A DNA stretch of 64,000 bases from CBDCZY01 sp965224745 (GTDB lineage: Bacteria; Pseudomonadota; Gammaproteobacteria; Methylococcales; Methylomonadaceae): positions 620,001 through 684,000 of the forward strand of contig CBDCZY010000009.1 of the NCBI GenBank assembly GCA_965224745.1, read 5' to 3'. The notes beneath the pieces are model-generated. The model was not told where the DNA came from and searched no databases. It saw nothing but the letters and a program-made list of their open reading frames with translations. A program made the translations under genes and the position numbers. Positions 18,066 to 28,423 of the stretch are shown here, one piece after another; the first letter of the stretch is position 1; each line of letters starts with the position of its first letter.

Positions 18066-18226
18066 GCTTAAACTCCTTAAAAGATCCAAGATATCAGTTT
18101 TTAGAAAAATGCTCTCTTTATTCTTTTCAGTAAAAACTGGATACTCCGATATATTTTTTCTGTTCGAATTTCGAGTGAGATGATTTTCTAAGATATATGT
18201 GGAACAGGTCAATAAAAAAATTCTAT

Positions 18227-18990
18227 GGCATTGCTAATTTAGTATAGTTTTATGTTAGAATTAAATTTTTGATATCTTTCTAAAGAGAGCGAGAAATTTA
18301 ATGGAATGCCCTAAATGCAAATCTAATAAAAACATCAAAGATGGTATCGTAAAACAAAAGCAGCGTTACAAATGTAAAGAATGTAATTTTCGATATACTG
18401 TTGCTAGTGGCTCGGGAGCCAAACCATTCTATTTAAGAAAGATGGCTCTTCAATTATATCTTGAAGGATTAGGGTTTCGTTCAATTGGTCGGGTTTTGAA
18501 CGTAAGCAATGTCACGGTACTAAATTGGATTAGATCCTTTGGTGAGCAAGTTGCCGAATTGAAAAGTCCTGAACAAGTGATTTATGCTGAGATGGATGAA
18601 ATGCATACCTATGTGGGTCAAAAAAAAGCTATAAATGGATATGGATTGCTGTTGATAGATATGGGAAAAAATTCATCAATTTCATTGTTGGCGACCGAAG
18701 CGTACAGACAGGACAAAAACTCTGGGAAGGAATTGAAGATCAATTAAATGGAACAATAGCAACCGATTATTGGCAGCCCTATGAACATTTTATTCCTAGC
18801 GAAAAACACGTTCAATCCAAAGCTGAAACATACACAGTTGAAGGCTACAATAGTATCTTTAGACATTTTCTTGCGCGAATGAGAAGAAAGACAAAATGTT
18901 ACACAAAAAGTGTTCGAATGCTTGAGCTGTCTATATTACTCTTAATGCATAAAAGAAATGGAACGTTAACTATACTAAATTAGCAATGCC
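18227..18990 (+). mobile_element. Intact IS1-family insertion sequence
   Basis: 764 bp with perfect 23-bp terminal inverted repeats (ends ggcattgctaattta...) and an exact 9-bp target duplication, aaattctat, at 18218-18226 and 18991-18999. It lies upstream of dsbB, 161 bases before its start, where it could affect that promoter. It appears identical to the interrupted copy at 7818-10995. Confidence 0.95.
18301..18983 (+). CDS. IS1-family transposase made by -1 frameshift
   Basis: The first frame (18301-18747 if unshifted) encodes a CPKCKS/CKECNF zinc module, a helix-turn-helix and the first catalytic Asp in AEMDEMHTYVG. At 18620-18627 there are eight consecutive A residues. A -1 slip there moves into a frame reading SYKWIWIAVDRYGKKFINF, then VGDRSVQTGQKLW, ATDYWQPYEHF (second Asp) and VEGYNSIFRHFLARMRRK (Glu), ending at TAG 18981-18983. 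The fused product is about 227 residues, normal for the family. Programmed -1 frameshifting on an A-run is the known IS1 strategy; its use here is inferred. Confidence 0.9.
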
Positions 18991-19214
18991 AAATTCTATT
19001 ACATCTTGAAACTAAGATGCAACCTAACAGCGTTTTCTTAAGCTTATTATTTTCATACTGCCAAACTAGAGCTGTTTTAATCAAAGTAACACTTTTTTAC
19101 AAAGTTGATTACTTAAAGCACTTAGAATATAACCTATTACAGACCAAATAAAAGTTAAACAATTGACCAACAATCAAACCCATCCCAGGTATCTTCAAGT
19201 CTAAACCCCTTACT

Positions 19215-19397
19215 ATGCACTATCTATGTATTCCTTGCGGTTATCTTTATGATGAAGACAAAACAAAAATTGATTGGGATAGCAAAGGAAGCGACTGGTG
19301 TTGCCCTGATTGCGGAAATCCTTCTGATCATTTTAGAAAAGTAGATTTCTTTAAATCAGATTTTGACGAACCCAGTGAATTTCATGTTAATGAGTGA
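19215..19397 (+). CDS. Rubredoxin-like protein
   Basis: 60 residues. Two iron-binding pairs are visible: CIPCGYLYD near the N-terminus and WCCPDCGNP at about 35-42, the arrangement of a one-iron rubredoxin. The central loop that normally reads GIxPGTxFxDLP is shortened and altered (KIDWDSKGSD), so it is a divergent member. Likely a small electron carrier; no partner oxidoreductase is adjacent. Confidence 0.78.
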   Translation: MHYLCIPCGYLYDEDKTKIDWDSKGSDWCCPDCGNPSDHFRKVDFFKSDFDEPSEFHVNE

Positions 19398-19496
19398 AGA
19401 CATCCGAACTACACGAAGTTGGTTAAAAGCAGATTGCTTGCTGAAAAAAGCAACTATGTTATCATCCTTAAACGTTATTAAACCCACCAAAGGACC

Positions 19497-19913
19497 ATGA
19501 ATAAACTATCTCAAGTAGTTGGTTTGATCTGTTTAGTTACCCTGCAATCCGGGTGTTCATCTCAACCGATCATGTACCCCGATGAGAATCAAGATGTTCT
19601 AAACAAAGAAAAAACCGATGAAGCGGTAGAGCAATGCATCCAGCTAGCAGATGAGGCGGGAGTAAGCTCATCAAATGCTGGTGATGCCGCTAAACGAACA
19701 GCCATAAGCTCCGCAGCAGGGGCGGCATCTGGAGCAGCGATTGGGGCAATAGGCGGCAATGTGGTTACGGGCGCGGCATCGGGGGCTGTAGGTGGTTTGG
19801 TTATCGGCTTGTTCAGCTATTTAATTAACTCAAACCAGCCGGATCCAAATTACAAAAGAATTGTTGAACAATGCTTGCGTGAGAAGGGCTATCAACCCAT
19901 CGGCTGGGATTAA
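19497..19913 (+). CDS. Glycine-zipper lipoprotein
   Basis: 138 residues. Lipoprotein signal with lipobox LQSGC. The middle (about residues 60-105) is a glycine-zipper: SAAGAASGAAIGAIGG, then GAASGAVGGLVIGLFSYL, able to form a membrane hairpin. Two Cys (EQCIQLA and EQCLREKGYQ) flank it and could pair. It resembles outer-membrane glycine-zipper lipoproteins of unknown role. Confidence 0.72.
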   Translation: MNKLSQVVGLICLVTLQSGCSSQPIMYPDENQDVLNKEKTDEAVEQCIQLADEAGVSSSNAGDAAKRTAISSAAGAASGAAIGAIGGNVVTGAASGAVGGLVIGLFSYLINSNQPDPNYKRIVEQCLREKGYQPIGWD

Positions 19914-20018
19914 CTCAGCCGAACAAGACATAGATTGCGACAAAGGCTTTTTGCTTTTATTTTCTTGAGTTAAAAAACAATCAGCTACTCCTGGCAACCG
20001 CTCATTTCTTTTATCTAG

Positions 20019-20705
20019 CTACGACTTTTTGGCTGATTCAATTTTCTCAATAAATGAGTTCGCTTCATTTATCGATTTTTCCATCGCTTCGATTAATTGA
20101 CTCACATCGCTCTCCACAGAATCAAGCTCTCCCTGTAAAGACGCAATGGCTTTGGCATTAAGATTATGTTTAAGATAGAGCACTTGGTCATTAAAAACCG
20201 CTAATACCGGTGCAATTTTAGCTTCGGCATTGTCCATTGAGCGAACGAGCTCTTTATACTGAACCCGAGTCGCAGATAACGTTCTTTTACTTTTACTTTT
20301 TAAAGAAGCACTTTTATACTGCTCCAACTCCTGTTCCCATTCCTCAAACAATGCATCGGAAACATCTTTTATATCGTCAATATGTTTTCTTACTTCCTGA
20401 GCTTTTTCTTCACTCGTTAGATATTCATCGTTCAGTTGAGCATATTTACTCTCTAACGATCCGCCTTGAAAATTTGTCAACGCGGTAAATTTTTCTAATG
20501 CTGTTTTAAATTGCTCTTTGACTTCTTCCTGAACATCCCGAGCTTTTTCAACCCGATAGACCATTAGATCTCTTTTGGGGATACCAATGCTCTCTAAAGC
20601 ACCCATATAGGCACTAGAGCATCCGCCAAGAAAAAAAGAAATAAAAAGCAAAATTAAGGCTTTGCATTTTATGGTGTTATCAAAATTAATACATTTATAA
20701 TTCAT
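20019..20705 (-). CDS. DUF2959 family lipoprotein
   Basis: 228 residues. Lipobox at FLGGCSS. The mature protein is almost entirely charged alpha-helix, predicted coiled coil, with the family signature ALESIGIPKRDLMVYRVEKA near the N-terminus and REL/DSVESDVSQLIEAMEKS near the C-terminus. DUF2959 proteins are conserved in gammaproteobacteria without known function. A long periplasmic helical structure is likely. Confidence 0.82.
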   Translation of the reverse strand: MNYKCINFDNTIKCKALILLFISFFLGGCSSAYMGALESIGIPKRDLMVYRVEKARDVQEEVKEQFKTALEKFTALTNFQGGSLESKYAQLNDEYLTSEEKAQEVRKHIDDIKDVSDALFEEWEQELEQYKSASLKSKSKRTLSATRVQYKELVRSMDNAEAKIAPVLAVFNDQVLYLKHNLNAKAIASLQGELDSVESDVSQLIEAMEKSINEANSFIEKIESAKKS

Positions 20706-20919
20706 AATAGACCTTCAGTTGACGGGACAAAAATCAAAGATATTCCCAGATAACTTAACCATCATCCTTGATATCTCTTTATCTATAGACCCAAACTCAC
20801 TTAATGAAAACAATTGTCGCGATATAGTATGCCAGTATACAAAAAAATTCTCTATCTCAATTGCAGACTGAATCATCACTTTTTCGCTATAATTCACGGT
20901 TTTATATCCAAATACCAGT

Positions 20920-22500
20920 ATGTCAGTCAATTTATCGGAATTACAACGAAGAAGAACCTTTGCCATCATTTCTCATCCAGACGCCGGTAAAACCACGCTA
21001 ACTGAGAAGCTTTTATTGTTTGGCGGCGCCATTCAGTTGGCTGGCTCAGTTAAAGGTAGAAAAGCTGATCGTCACGCAACATCAGACTGGATGGAAATGG
21101 AAAAGCAAAGGGGAATTTCCGTTACCACATCAGTAATGCAGTTTGAACACCAAGACAGCATCATTAACCTCCTGGATACGCCTGGTCACGAGGACTTTTC
21201 GGAAGATACCTATCGCACGTTAACTGCCGTTGACTCAGCATTAATGGTCATTGATTGCGCTAAAGGTGTCGAAGACAGAACAATCAAACTGATGGAAGTC
21301 TGCCGTCTAAGAACCACACCGATTTTAACGTTTATCAACAAGCTGGACCGCGAAGGTCGTGAACCCATCGAATTACTAGATGAAATAGAAAGTATCCTGA
21401 AAATCAATTGCGCACCGATGACTTGGCCAATTGGAATGGGCAAACGTTTAAAGGGAGTTTATCATCTTTACGAGGATACCGTGCACCTCTTCGAAGCCAA
21501 CCATGGTGGTAAAATAAAATCAGGAGAAATATTTTCCGGCTTGGATAACCCCCAACTTCGAGACCGAATAGGCGACCAATTAGACGAACTTAAAGACGAA
21601 ATAGCACTCGTTAAAGGCGCCAGCCATGAGTTTATTCTGCAAGACTATTTGGACGGCCGCCAAACACCGGTTTTCTTTGGCTCCGCTATTAATAATTTTG
21701 GCATTTTGGAGCTTCTAGACGCTTTTGCCGAATTTGCGCCACCGCCACAACCACGGGCAACAGAACAACGTATCGTCAAACCAGAAGAAAATAAATTTAG
21801 TGGTTTTGTCTTCAAGGTCCAGGCTAATATGGACCCAGCCCACCGAGATCGTATCGCTTTTTTGCGGGTTTGCACCGGCACTTTTAGCAAAGGTATGAAA
21901 CTATTTCATGTTCGTCAAAGCAAAAACATCCAAGTAAGTAACGCGATCACTTTTAAAGCTGACTCTAGAAAGCATGTTGATGAAGCGTTCCCTGGAGACA
22001 TCATCGGTCTGCATAATCACGGTAATATTCAGGTAGGCGATACCTTTTCGCAGGGTGAAACGCTTAAATATACCGGCATTCCTTATTTCGCACCCGAGTT
22101 GTTCAGGCGTGTGGTGTTAAAAGACCCGCTACGCTCCAAGGCTTTACAAAAAGGTTTAATCCAGCTGACGGAAGAAGGCGCCACCCAACTTTTTAAACCA
22201 CTGAAAAATAATGACTTAATCCTTGGTGCCGTCGGAATATTACAATTTGACGTCACGGCATTTCGGCTTAAATCCGAATACAATGTCGAATGTATTTATG
22301 ACAACGTACCCATTGTAACCGCACGCTGGATTAGTTCAGATAATACTAAAAAGCTCGAACAATTTAACAGCAAATTACATGAATTCTTGGCTGAAGATGG
22401 CAGTGGTCATTTAGTGTATTTGGCGACCAGCAGAGTCAACCTTCAACTTGCCCAAGAACGTTGGCCTGAAATAGTTTTCAGCGCCACGCGAGAATTATGA
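20920..22500 (+). CDS. prfC: Peptide chain release factor 3
   Basis: 526 residues. Translational GTPase that recycles RF1/RF2 after termination. G1 motif SHPDAGKTT at 18-26, switch [21 protein letters not shown]4 ([12 protein letters not shown]), then beta-barrel domains including [19 protein letters not shown] and a C-terminal ARWIS and [12 protein letters not shown]. The family-specific segment [12 protein letters not shown] is present. The DUF2959 gene is divergent. Confidence 0.97.
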   Translation: MSVNLSELQRRRTFAIISHPDAGKTTLTEKLLLFGGAIQLAGSVKGRKADRHATSDWMEMEKQRGISVTTSVMQFEHQDSIINLLDTPGHEDFSEDTYRTLTAVDSALMVIDCAKGVEDRTIKLMEVCRLRTTPILTFINKLDREGREPIELLDEIESILKINCAPMTWPIGMGKRLKGVYHLYEDTVHLFEANHGGKIKSGEIFSGLDNPQLRDRIGDQLDELKDEIALVKGASHEFILQDYLDGRQTPVFFGSAINNFGILELLDAFAEFAPPPQPRATEQRIVKPEENKFSGFVFKVQANMDPAHRDRIAFLRVCTGTFSKGMKLFHVRQSKNIQVSNAITFKADSRKHVDEAFPGDIIGLHNHGNIQVGDTFSQGETLKYTGIPYFAPELFRRVVLKDPLRSKALQKGLIQLTEEGATQLFKPLKNNDLILGAVGILQFDVTAFRLKSEYNVECIYDNVPIVTARWISSDNTKKLEQFNSKLHEFLAEDGSGHLVYLATSRVNLQLAQERWPEIVFSATREL

Positions 22501-22577
22501 CATGAAGGACTGTTTGGACTCTAAACATCACACTAACTGCTTCCATAATCAATGATATTTGCTAATAATTACTGTAA

Positions 22578-22720
22578 AGGGTATCTCTAATAATAAGGAT
22601 GTTTATTTGAGTTCAAGGCGGATGGTAAGCGAGAACCGCAGTGTATATGGAATACATGAGGATCTCAAAATATCATCGAACGCGAAAACCGTACAAAAAG
22701 ACAATTATTAGAGGTGCCCT
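22578..22720. repeat. MITE-like repeat with 17-bp terminal inverted repeats
   Basis: Left end agggtatctctaataat and right end (inverted) agggcacctctaataat match at 15 of 17 positions. The interior contains gttcaaggcg and cgtacaaaaagacaa, resembling parts of the repeat at 63218-63378, so the two may share an ancestor. There is no open frame. It sits alone between prfC and regB. Confidence 0.65.
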
Positions 22721-22918
22721 GAACGAACTACCAGATGGCTAGCCCACAACTGACTGAGTCTATGCGCTTATATATGTGTCAAACCAGCCTATTGACGTTA
22801 ACTTTTAGTAACATCGCATAAGCTATTTCTCTCAGAAATGAAAGTCTTAACAAGGCAAGCGGATAATCTGGTAATGTAGAAAATAAAGATTTGACCGCAT
22901 CACGATACTAAGCTAATT

Positions 22919-24262
22919 ATGATTTCTCATTTTTTACCGGAATCAGATATTTCTGCCAAAGATAATCTGAGGTGGTTATTTCTTCTCAGAAACCTGATTA
23001 TCTTATCCGTACTTTTAGTAATCATTTTATCTGTCTATGGGTTCAGTATTGATCTTCCCAAAGAATCTCTCGGACTAGTCTTGATTTCTATCATATCGTT
23101 CAATGTGTTTACTGGAATGCGGTTGAAAACAGACCCACCGGTCACAGAGTTTGAGCTTTTTTCTCATTTAGTCCTCGATGCTTTAAGCATAGCCTTACTT
23201 CTATACTTTACAGGCGGCGCCTCTAATCCTCTCTCATGGCTATTTCTTTTTCCACTCATTATCACCGCAATCATTCTGCCGCAAACCTATACCTGGTCTA
23301 TGCTGGTCTTTACATCATCCCTGTATACCTTTTTGATCGGTTACTATGTTCCATTACCGGACATCACACCTAACTTAAAAAACATTCGACTCAATAATGG
23401 AGCGGTGGTTGTACCTAATGATTTGTTTTTCTTCGATTTACAAATGTTCGGCATGTGGTTTGGTTTTGTATTTGGCGCGGCCGTGGTTGCATATTTTGTC
23501 ACTGAATTATCTAAAACGTTGCGAGAAAGAGAACGAAACCTGGCTGAAGTAAGAGAAAATACTCTTCGAGATGAACGGTTGGTCGCGTTAGGAACCCTGG
23601 CCGCCGGCGCTGCTCACGAGATAGGCACCCCTTTGGGCACCATGGCTATTGTTACTCATGAAATACAAAATGATTATCCACTGAGCCGTTTTCCGGATTT
23701 ACATCAAAAAACGCAGTTAATTTTAGAGCAAATCCAACGTTGTAAAAAATCCTTATCTATCATGTCATCTTCATCTGGCGAGTTGCGGGCTGAGTCGGGG
23801 CAGCTTATGTTAGTTATTACCTACTTAGATGAAGTGATTAATCAGTGGCGAACTCAAAAACCAGGCGGCATCCTGAATTTGTCAGTCAACGACGAATCTA
23901 AGGGTCATCAATGTCAAGTTATTGCAGAAAAAACCCTGACTCATTCCTTAATCAACATACTTAATAATGCAATTGAAGCATCTCCACCAAATAAGGGCAT
24001 TGACTTGGCTATCCGCTGGGACACCCAATTTTTAGTCCTGGAGATACGTGATTACGGAAAAGGCGTAAGCTCAAAGATTTTAGAACAAGCTCAATCTGAA
24101 CCTGTAGTGTCTCAAAAGCAAGGGCTTGGCGTAGGTTTATTTTTAACCTATGCTAGCATCAAACGGCTGGGAGGCAATATTAAAACTGCAAATAATCCAA
24201 CCTGCGGTGTCATAACAGAAATCACTCTGCCACTTATTGATACAGGTAACAATAATGAATAA
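22919..24262 (+). CDS. regB: RegB/PrrB-type redox sensor histidine kinase
   Basis: 447 residues. Five to six transmembrane helices occupy residues 20-195. The segment GGASNP at 99-104 matches the conserved quinone-binding GGxxNPF stretch of RegB. The H-box AAHEIGTPLGTM places the phospho-acceptor at His233, with the Thr-Pro-Leu of the RegB group. Cys275 in QRCKKSL corresponds to the redox-active cysteine of RegB. The ATP-binding domain has NILNNAIEASP, and RDYGKGV and GLGVGLFL. The kinase is expected to respond to the quinone pool or oxygen. It overlaps regA by eight bases. Confidence 0.9.
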   Translation: MISHFLPESDISAKDNLRWLFLLRNLIILSVLLVIILSVYGFSIDLPKESLGLVLISIISFNVFTGMRLKTDPPVTEFELFSHLVLDALSIALLLYFTGGASNPLSWLFLFPLIITAIILPQTYTWSMLVFTSSLYTFLIGYYVPLPDITPNLKNIRLNNGAVVVPNDLFFFDLQMFGMWFGFVFGAAVVAYFVTELSKTLRERERNLAEVRENTLRDERLVALGTLAAGAAHEIGTPLGTMAIVTHEIQNDYPLSRFPDLHQKTQLILEQIQRCKKSLSIMSSSSGELRAESGQLMLVITYLDEVINQWRTQKPGGILNLSVNDESKGHQCQVIAEKTLTHSLINILNNAIEASPPNKGIDLAIRWDTQFLVLEIRDYGKGVSSKILEQAQSEPVVSQKQGLGVGLFLTYASIKRLGGNIKTANNPTCGVITEITLPLIDTGNNNE

Positions 24263-24803
24263 AAAGTTAGCGGACAAGCCAAATTTGTTACTGGTCGATG
24301 ATGATGAAACTTTTTGCTCAGTCTTAAAGCAAGCGCTGGAGAAAAGGGGTTTTGAAACCTTTGTAGCTCATGATGTTAAAAATGGCATTGAACTGGCAAA
24401 ATCCGCGACACCAGAGTATGCCATTATCGACCTTCGAATTGGTCACGAATCAGGGTTGGAACTAGTAAAAATCATGATGGAAATAGATAACAACACCCAT
24501 ATCATCATGCTAACCGGCTTTGCTAGCATCGCTACCGCTGTAGAAGCCATTAAATTAGGCGCCATGCACTACTTAACTAAGCCTGCTAATGCAGACGAAA
24601 TTGTTAATGCACTAAATAAAAATGAAGGGGATTCATCAGTCAGCATCAACATCAATCCACTTTCCGTAAAACGTCTGGAATGGGAACACTTGCAAAAGGT
24701 ACTAATGGAACATGAAGGCAATATTTCGGCAGCTGCCAGAGCCCTCAACATGCATCGTAGAACCTTGCAACGAAAATTAGACAAACGACCTGTACGCGAG
24801 TAG
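24255..24803 (+). CDS. regA: RegA/PrrA-type response regulator
   Basis: 182 residues from ATG 24255. The receiver domain has the acidic pair LLVDDDE at 13-17, phospho-acceptor Asp59 in AIIDLRIG and Lys109 in LTKPANADE. A short linker leads to a Fis-type helix-turn-helix with the RegA signature GNISAAARALNMHRRTLQRKL, nearly invariant in this family. It should bind DNA and control redox-responsive genes such as respiratory or carbon-fixation operons; no target site was identified here. Confidence 0.93.
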   Translation: MNKKLADKPNLLLVDDDETFCSVLKQALEKRGFETFVAHDVKNGIELAKSATPEYAIIDLRIGHESGLELVKIMMEIDNNTHIIMLTGFASIATAVEAIKLGAMHYLTKPANADEIVNALNKNEGDSSVSININPLSVKRLEWEHLQKVLMEHEGNISAAARALNMHRRTLQRKLDKRPVRE

Positions 24804-24856
24804 TCAGTTTTCCAGAATCAACCTGGTGTAATGGTCAAGTTTTCTTAGAGAGATTT

Positions 24857-25040
24857 TAAGCCGCATTTTTTATTTCTTTGGTTTTTTGATGAGGGGTTTT
24901 TTAATCAATAGCAGAATGCAATCTTTGATAATTATAAAAGCTAATATAGCCAGTCACAGCACTGACTACAGAAGAATGATTAATAAAACTCAAATAATTC
25001 AGTCGCTCTGTTTTTAAATTTCTAAAAATCCTCAACTACG
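24857..25040 (-). pseudogene. IS3-family transposase remnant
   Basis: The minus strand reads FRNLKTERLNYLSF, then GYISFYNYQRLHSAID, a stop, and KTPHQKTKEIKNAA before another stop. This is the C-terminal end of an IS3-type integrase-fold transposase. It differs from the intact IS3 element at 33476-34711. An in-frame stop and the missing upstream catalytic core show that it is dead. Confidence 0.75.
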
Positions 25041-25241
25041 CAATAGATCCTGTAGTCAAGTAATTTAGAACAGTTTCGCCGTGCTTAGGATTGGAGCATA
25101 CTTGTGTGATTGATGGTGATACCAAAAAATGTTGGGGAAATTCTAATGATGATCGCTTGATAATAGTGTTAACGAATAAATCAACCCTCGTTTTAGCTGT
25201 TTGGGTTTTAAAAAAACCAAAACGATACCCTCTTTTGATCA

Positions 25242-27809
25242 TTAGACGACTTTCTCTGAGTCTACACTCTGGTAATCGCTGATCTGGTCGAAATTCATAT
25301 AACGATAGGTATCGCTGGCTGTTTGATTGATTTGATCAATGTAAGCCATGTATTCTTCGATCGTCGGAATTTTGTTTAAGATAGAACAAATTGCCGCTAA
25401 TTCAGCGGATGCTAAGAACACGTTCGCACCATTGCCCAGCCGATTAGGAAAATTACGAGTCGAAGTCGATACGACGGTCGCGTTATCCGCCACTCTCGCC
25501 TGGTTCCCCATACAAAGCGAACAACCGGGCATTTCAGTACGAGCTCCGGAACGACCAAACACGCTGTAGTGACCTTCTTCAGTTAATTGCTGCTGATCCA
25601 TCTTGGTCGGTGGTGAAATCCATAGTTGAGTCGACAGTTTACTATCGAATTTATCGAGTAATTTCGATGCAGCTCGAAAATGACCGATATTGGTCATGCA
25701 AGAACCAATAAACACTTCGTCGATTTTAGTCCCTGCCACCGCTGATAAAGGTTTAATGTCATCTGGATCATTGGGGCATGCTAACAGCGGTTCCTTAATG
25801 TCATTCAAATTAATGTCAATTATTTCAAAATAGTCTGCATCCGCATCGGGTTCCATCAAAACCGGGTTAGCAATCCAGACCTGCATAGCTTTGATACGCC
25901 GTTCAATCGTTCTAGCATCACCATAACCTTGCGATAACATCCATTTTAATAGCGCTATGTTAGAGTTTAGATATTCCAAAATCGGTGCTTTATCCAAACG
26001 TACGCTACACCCTCCGGCGGATCGTTCGGCAGTCGAATCGGATAATTCAAACGCTTGCTCAACTTTTAAATCAGGCAGGCCTTCAATTTCGATAATGCGA
26101 CCTGAAAACACATTTTTTTTACCTTTTTTCTCTACGGTTAGCAAACCTTTTTGAATGGCGGCATACGGAATGGCATTGACCAGGTCTCGCAAGGTTATGC
26201 CAGGCTGCATCTCACCCGAAAAACGTACCAACACCGATTCCGGCATATCCAGCGGCATGACACCCGTGGCAGCGGCAAAAGCCACTAAACCAGAGCCCGC
26301 AGGAAAAGATATCCCCAGCGGAAAGCGGGTGTGAGAATCGCCGCCCGTTCCAACGGTATCAGGCAATAGCATCCGATTGAGCCAGGAATGAATAATGCCA
26401 TCACCGGGCCTAAGCGACACCCCTCCTCGATTCATTACGAAGTCTGGCAAAGTGTGTTGGGTTTCTATATCCACGGGTTTCGGATATGCCGCGGTATGAC
26501 AAAACGATTGCAAAACCAAATCAGCGGAAAAACCTAAACACGCCAGATCTTTCAGCTCATCGCGAGTCATTGGACCCGTGGTATCCTGGGAGCCTACCGT
26601 CGTCATGTAAGGTTCGCAATAATTTCCAGGTTGGACACCTTCTACTCCGCAGGCTTTACCCACCATTTTTTGGGCCAGTGTAAAGCCATTTTCAGCTTGT
26701 TCTTGCGACTCCGCAGGTCGACAAAATACGGTCGATGCTTCCAACTTGAGCGATTTGCGGGCACGATCAGTCAGGCCACGACCAATTATGAGTGGAATTC
26801 GGCCGCCCGCTCGTACTTCATCTAAAATGACATCTGTTTTCAGAGTAAAACGAGCGATTTCTTCATCGCTGCCGTGACTTTTAACAACACCCACATAAGG
26901 ATAGATATCGATAACATCACCCATAGCCAGATTTGTAACATCAAATTCAATGGGTAATGCGCCTGAGTCTTCCATCGTATTAAAAAAGATAGGCGCAATC
27001 TTGCTGCCAATACAAATGCCACCTGCCCGTTTGTTAGGGACATAAGGAATATCATCCCCCATATACCAAAGCACGGAGTTGGTTGCAGATTTTCGAGATG
27101 AACCAGTCCCTACCACATCGCCCACATAGGCGACCGGATGACCTTTTTCTTGCAAAGATTTTATTTGCTGTTCAGCATCGGTAATGCCCTCTCTGGGCAT
27201 TTTCAACATCGATTTTGCATGCAGTGGAATATCGGGTCTGGACCAGGCGTCTGGAGCAGGCGATAAATCATCGGTATTGGTTTCTCCTGTCACCTTGAAT
27301 ACACTAATCGTCATTTTTTCAGGTACTTTTGGTCTGGCCGTAAACCATTCTGCATCCGCCCATGATTGAATAATTTGTTTGGCATAACTATTGCCAGATT
27401 TGGCTTTTTCTTCGACATCATGAAAGGCATCAAACACTAACAAGGTATGCGCCAGACCTTCTGTAGCAATCGGCGCAAGATCCTTATCATCCAACAACTC
27501 AATCAGTGGCGCTATGTTGTAGCCGCCTAACATGGTTCCCAAAAGTTTTGTAGCTTGCTTAGAAGATAAAATCGGCGAAGCTACTTCGCCTTTGGCAATA
27601 GCAGCCAAAAAACCCGCTTTCACATAGGCAGCTTCATCAACACCAGCCGGAACCCGATAACTTAACAATTCGATCAGCAAACTCTCTTCCCCAACAGGTG
27701 GTTGTTTGATCAATTCAACTAATTCCGCCACTTGTTGCGCACTTAAAGGTTTGGGGACAATTCCTTCTGCGGCACGTTCATTAACGTGTTTACGATATTC
27801 TTCTAACAT
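25242..27809 (-). CDS. acnB: Bifunctional aconitate hydratase 2 / 2-methylisocitrate dehydratase
   Basis: 855 residues, full length. TCA-cycle enzyme interconverting citrate and isocitrate. The AcnB-specific N-terminal HEAT-like domain ([16 protein letters not shown]) is followed by the swivel domain and then the catalytic part. Cluster ligands are in [13 protein letters not shown] and the CxxC of [15 protein letters not shown]. Substrate-site segments include [19 protein letters not shown] and [12 protein letters not shown]. The short C-terminal tail extends past the core. No other TCA gene is adjacent. Confidence 0.98.
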   Translation of the reverse strand: MLEEYRKHVNERAAEGIVPKPLSAQQVAELVELIKQPPVGEESLLIELLSYRVPAGVDEAAYVKAGFLAAIAKGEVASPILSSKQATKLLGTMLGGYNIAPLIELLDDKDLAPIATEGLAHTLLVFDAFHDVEEKAKSGNSYAKQIIQSWADAEWFTARPKVPEKMTISVFKVTGETNTDDLSPAPDAWSRPDIPLHAKSMLKMPREGITDAEQQIKSLQEKGHPVAYVGDVVGTGSSRKSATNSVLWYMGDDIPYVPNKRAGGICIGSKIAPIFFNTMEDSGALPIEFDVTNLAMGDVIDIYPYVGVVKSHGSDEEIARFTLKTDVILDEVRAGGRIPLIIGRGLTDRARKSLKLEASTVFCRPAESQEQAENGFTLAQKMVGKACGVEGVQPGNYCEPYMTTVGSQDTTGPMTRDELKDLACLGFSADLVLQSFCHTAAYPKPVDIETQHTLPDFVMNRGGVSLRPGDGIIHSWLNRMLLPDTVGTGGDSHTRFPLGISFPAGSGLVAFAAATGVMPLDMPESVLVRFSGEMQPGITLRDLVNAIPYAAIQKGLLTVEKKGKKNVFSGRIIEIEGLPDLKVEQAFELSDSTAERSAGGCSVRLDKAPILEYLNSNIALLKWMLSQGYGDARTIERRIKAMQVWIANPVLMEPDADADYFEIIDINLNDIKEPLLACPNDPDDIKPLSAVAGTKIDEVFIGSCMTNIGHFRAASKLLDKFDSKLSTQLWISPPTKMDQQQLTEEGHYSVFGRSGARTEMPGCSLCMGNQARVADNATVVSTSTRNFPNRLGNGANVFLASAELAAICSILNKIPTIEEYMAYIDQINQTASDTYRYMNFDQISDYQSVDSEKVV

Positions 27810-28094
27810 GGCCTACTACCTATGTAATTTGATATAAAAAGCAAGAGTAGGAACTATCTTATCATGCCAGATTTTGCGTGAGTATTGAGCTTTGGCGGAT
27901 GTTACAAGAAAAACTTGAAACTGTTGAATGGCACAATAATCTGTCGCAACTTACTGTTATTAGTTGCATTCAGCCTTTAGTTTTTGAGCATTAGGCAAGC
28001 AATTGTCTAGTGTGACAATTTGCCACATTTTATTTAATCGATACGACTGCTATATTTAGATAGCGTTCATTACTTATCTCCTACCTAGGAGAGC
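27810..28094. other. Intergenic region upstream of an orphan terminator
   Basis: No open frame of note. A short hairpin ctcctacctaggag at 28079-28092 directly precedes the terminator at 28095. Together they suggest the 3' end of a small plus-strand transcript whose start cannot be placed. Confidence 0.35.
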
Positions 28095-28130
28095 GGGAGA
28101 ATAGTTTTTTTAAACTGTTCTCCCTTTTTT
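28095..28130 (+). terminator. Rho-independent terminator
   Basis: A stem of gggagaa-agttt pairs with aaact-ttctccc around a short T/A loop, followed by six T residues on the plus strand. The only upstream protein gene, acnB, points the other way, so the hairpin terminates an unannotated plus-strand transcript or reads from a lost gene. Confidence 0.8.
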
Positions 28131-28423
28131 CTTTTAGGCATCCAAATTTTCCCTTTTCTGATTTATTGAGTTTGTTCATTACAAACACCAGCGCAAAAGT
28201 CAGAGCAATTCAGCATACTCCTGGCAACTGTTCAGATTGCCCCTAGTCGTTACAAGCCTGCTTCCTCTAAAACATCATCAAAAAACCATCAGCTAAAGTG
28301 CAAATAGTAAATTAAACCCTTAATCCATGATTTAAGGAGTTAATATAATGAGTTATCTAGCTGATTAATAAGCAATAAAGTGTTAAAATAGAGGCGTTAA
28401 AAACTTCACCCAACAAGTGCAAA

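Noticed and set aside
25036..25242. Minus-strand frame of 68 codons beside acnB
   Set aside because: No start with a ribosome-binding site and no recognised domain; it lies in sequence next to an IS3 remnant and is probably chance.
28139..28423. Left inverted repeat of the IS1380 element
   Set aside because: Several weak matches were tried against the sequence after 29755; none exceeded chance, so the ends were left undefined.
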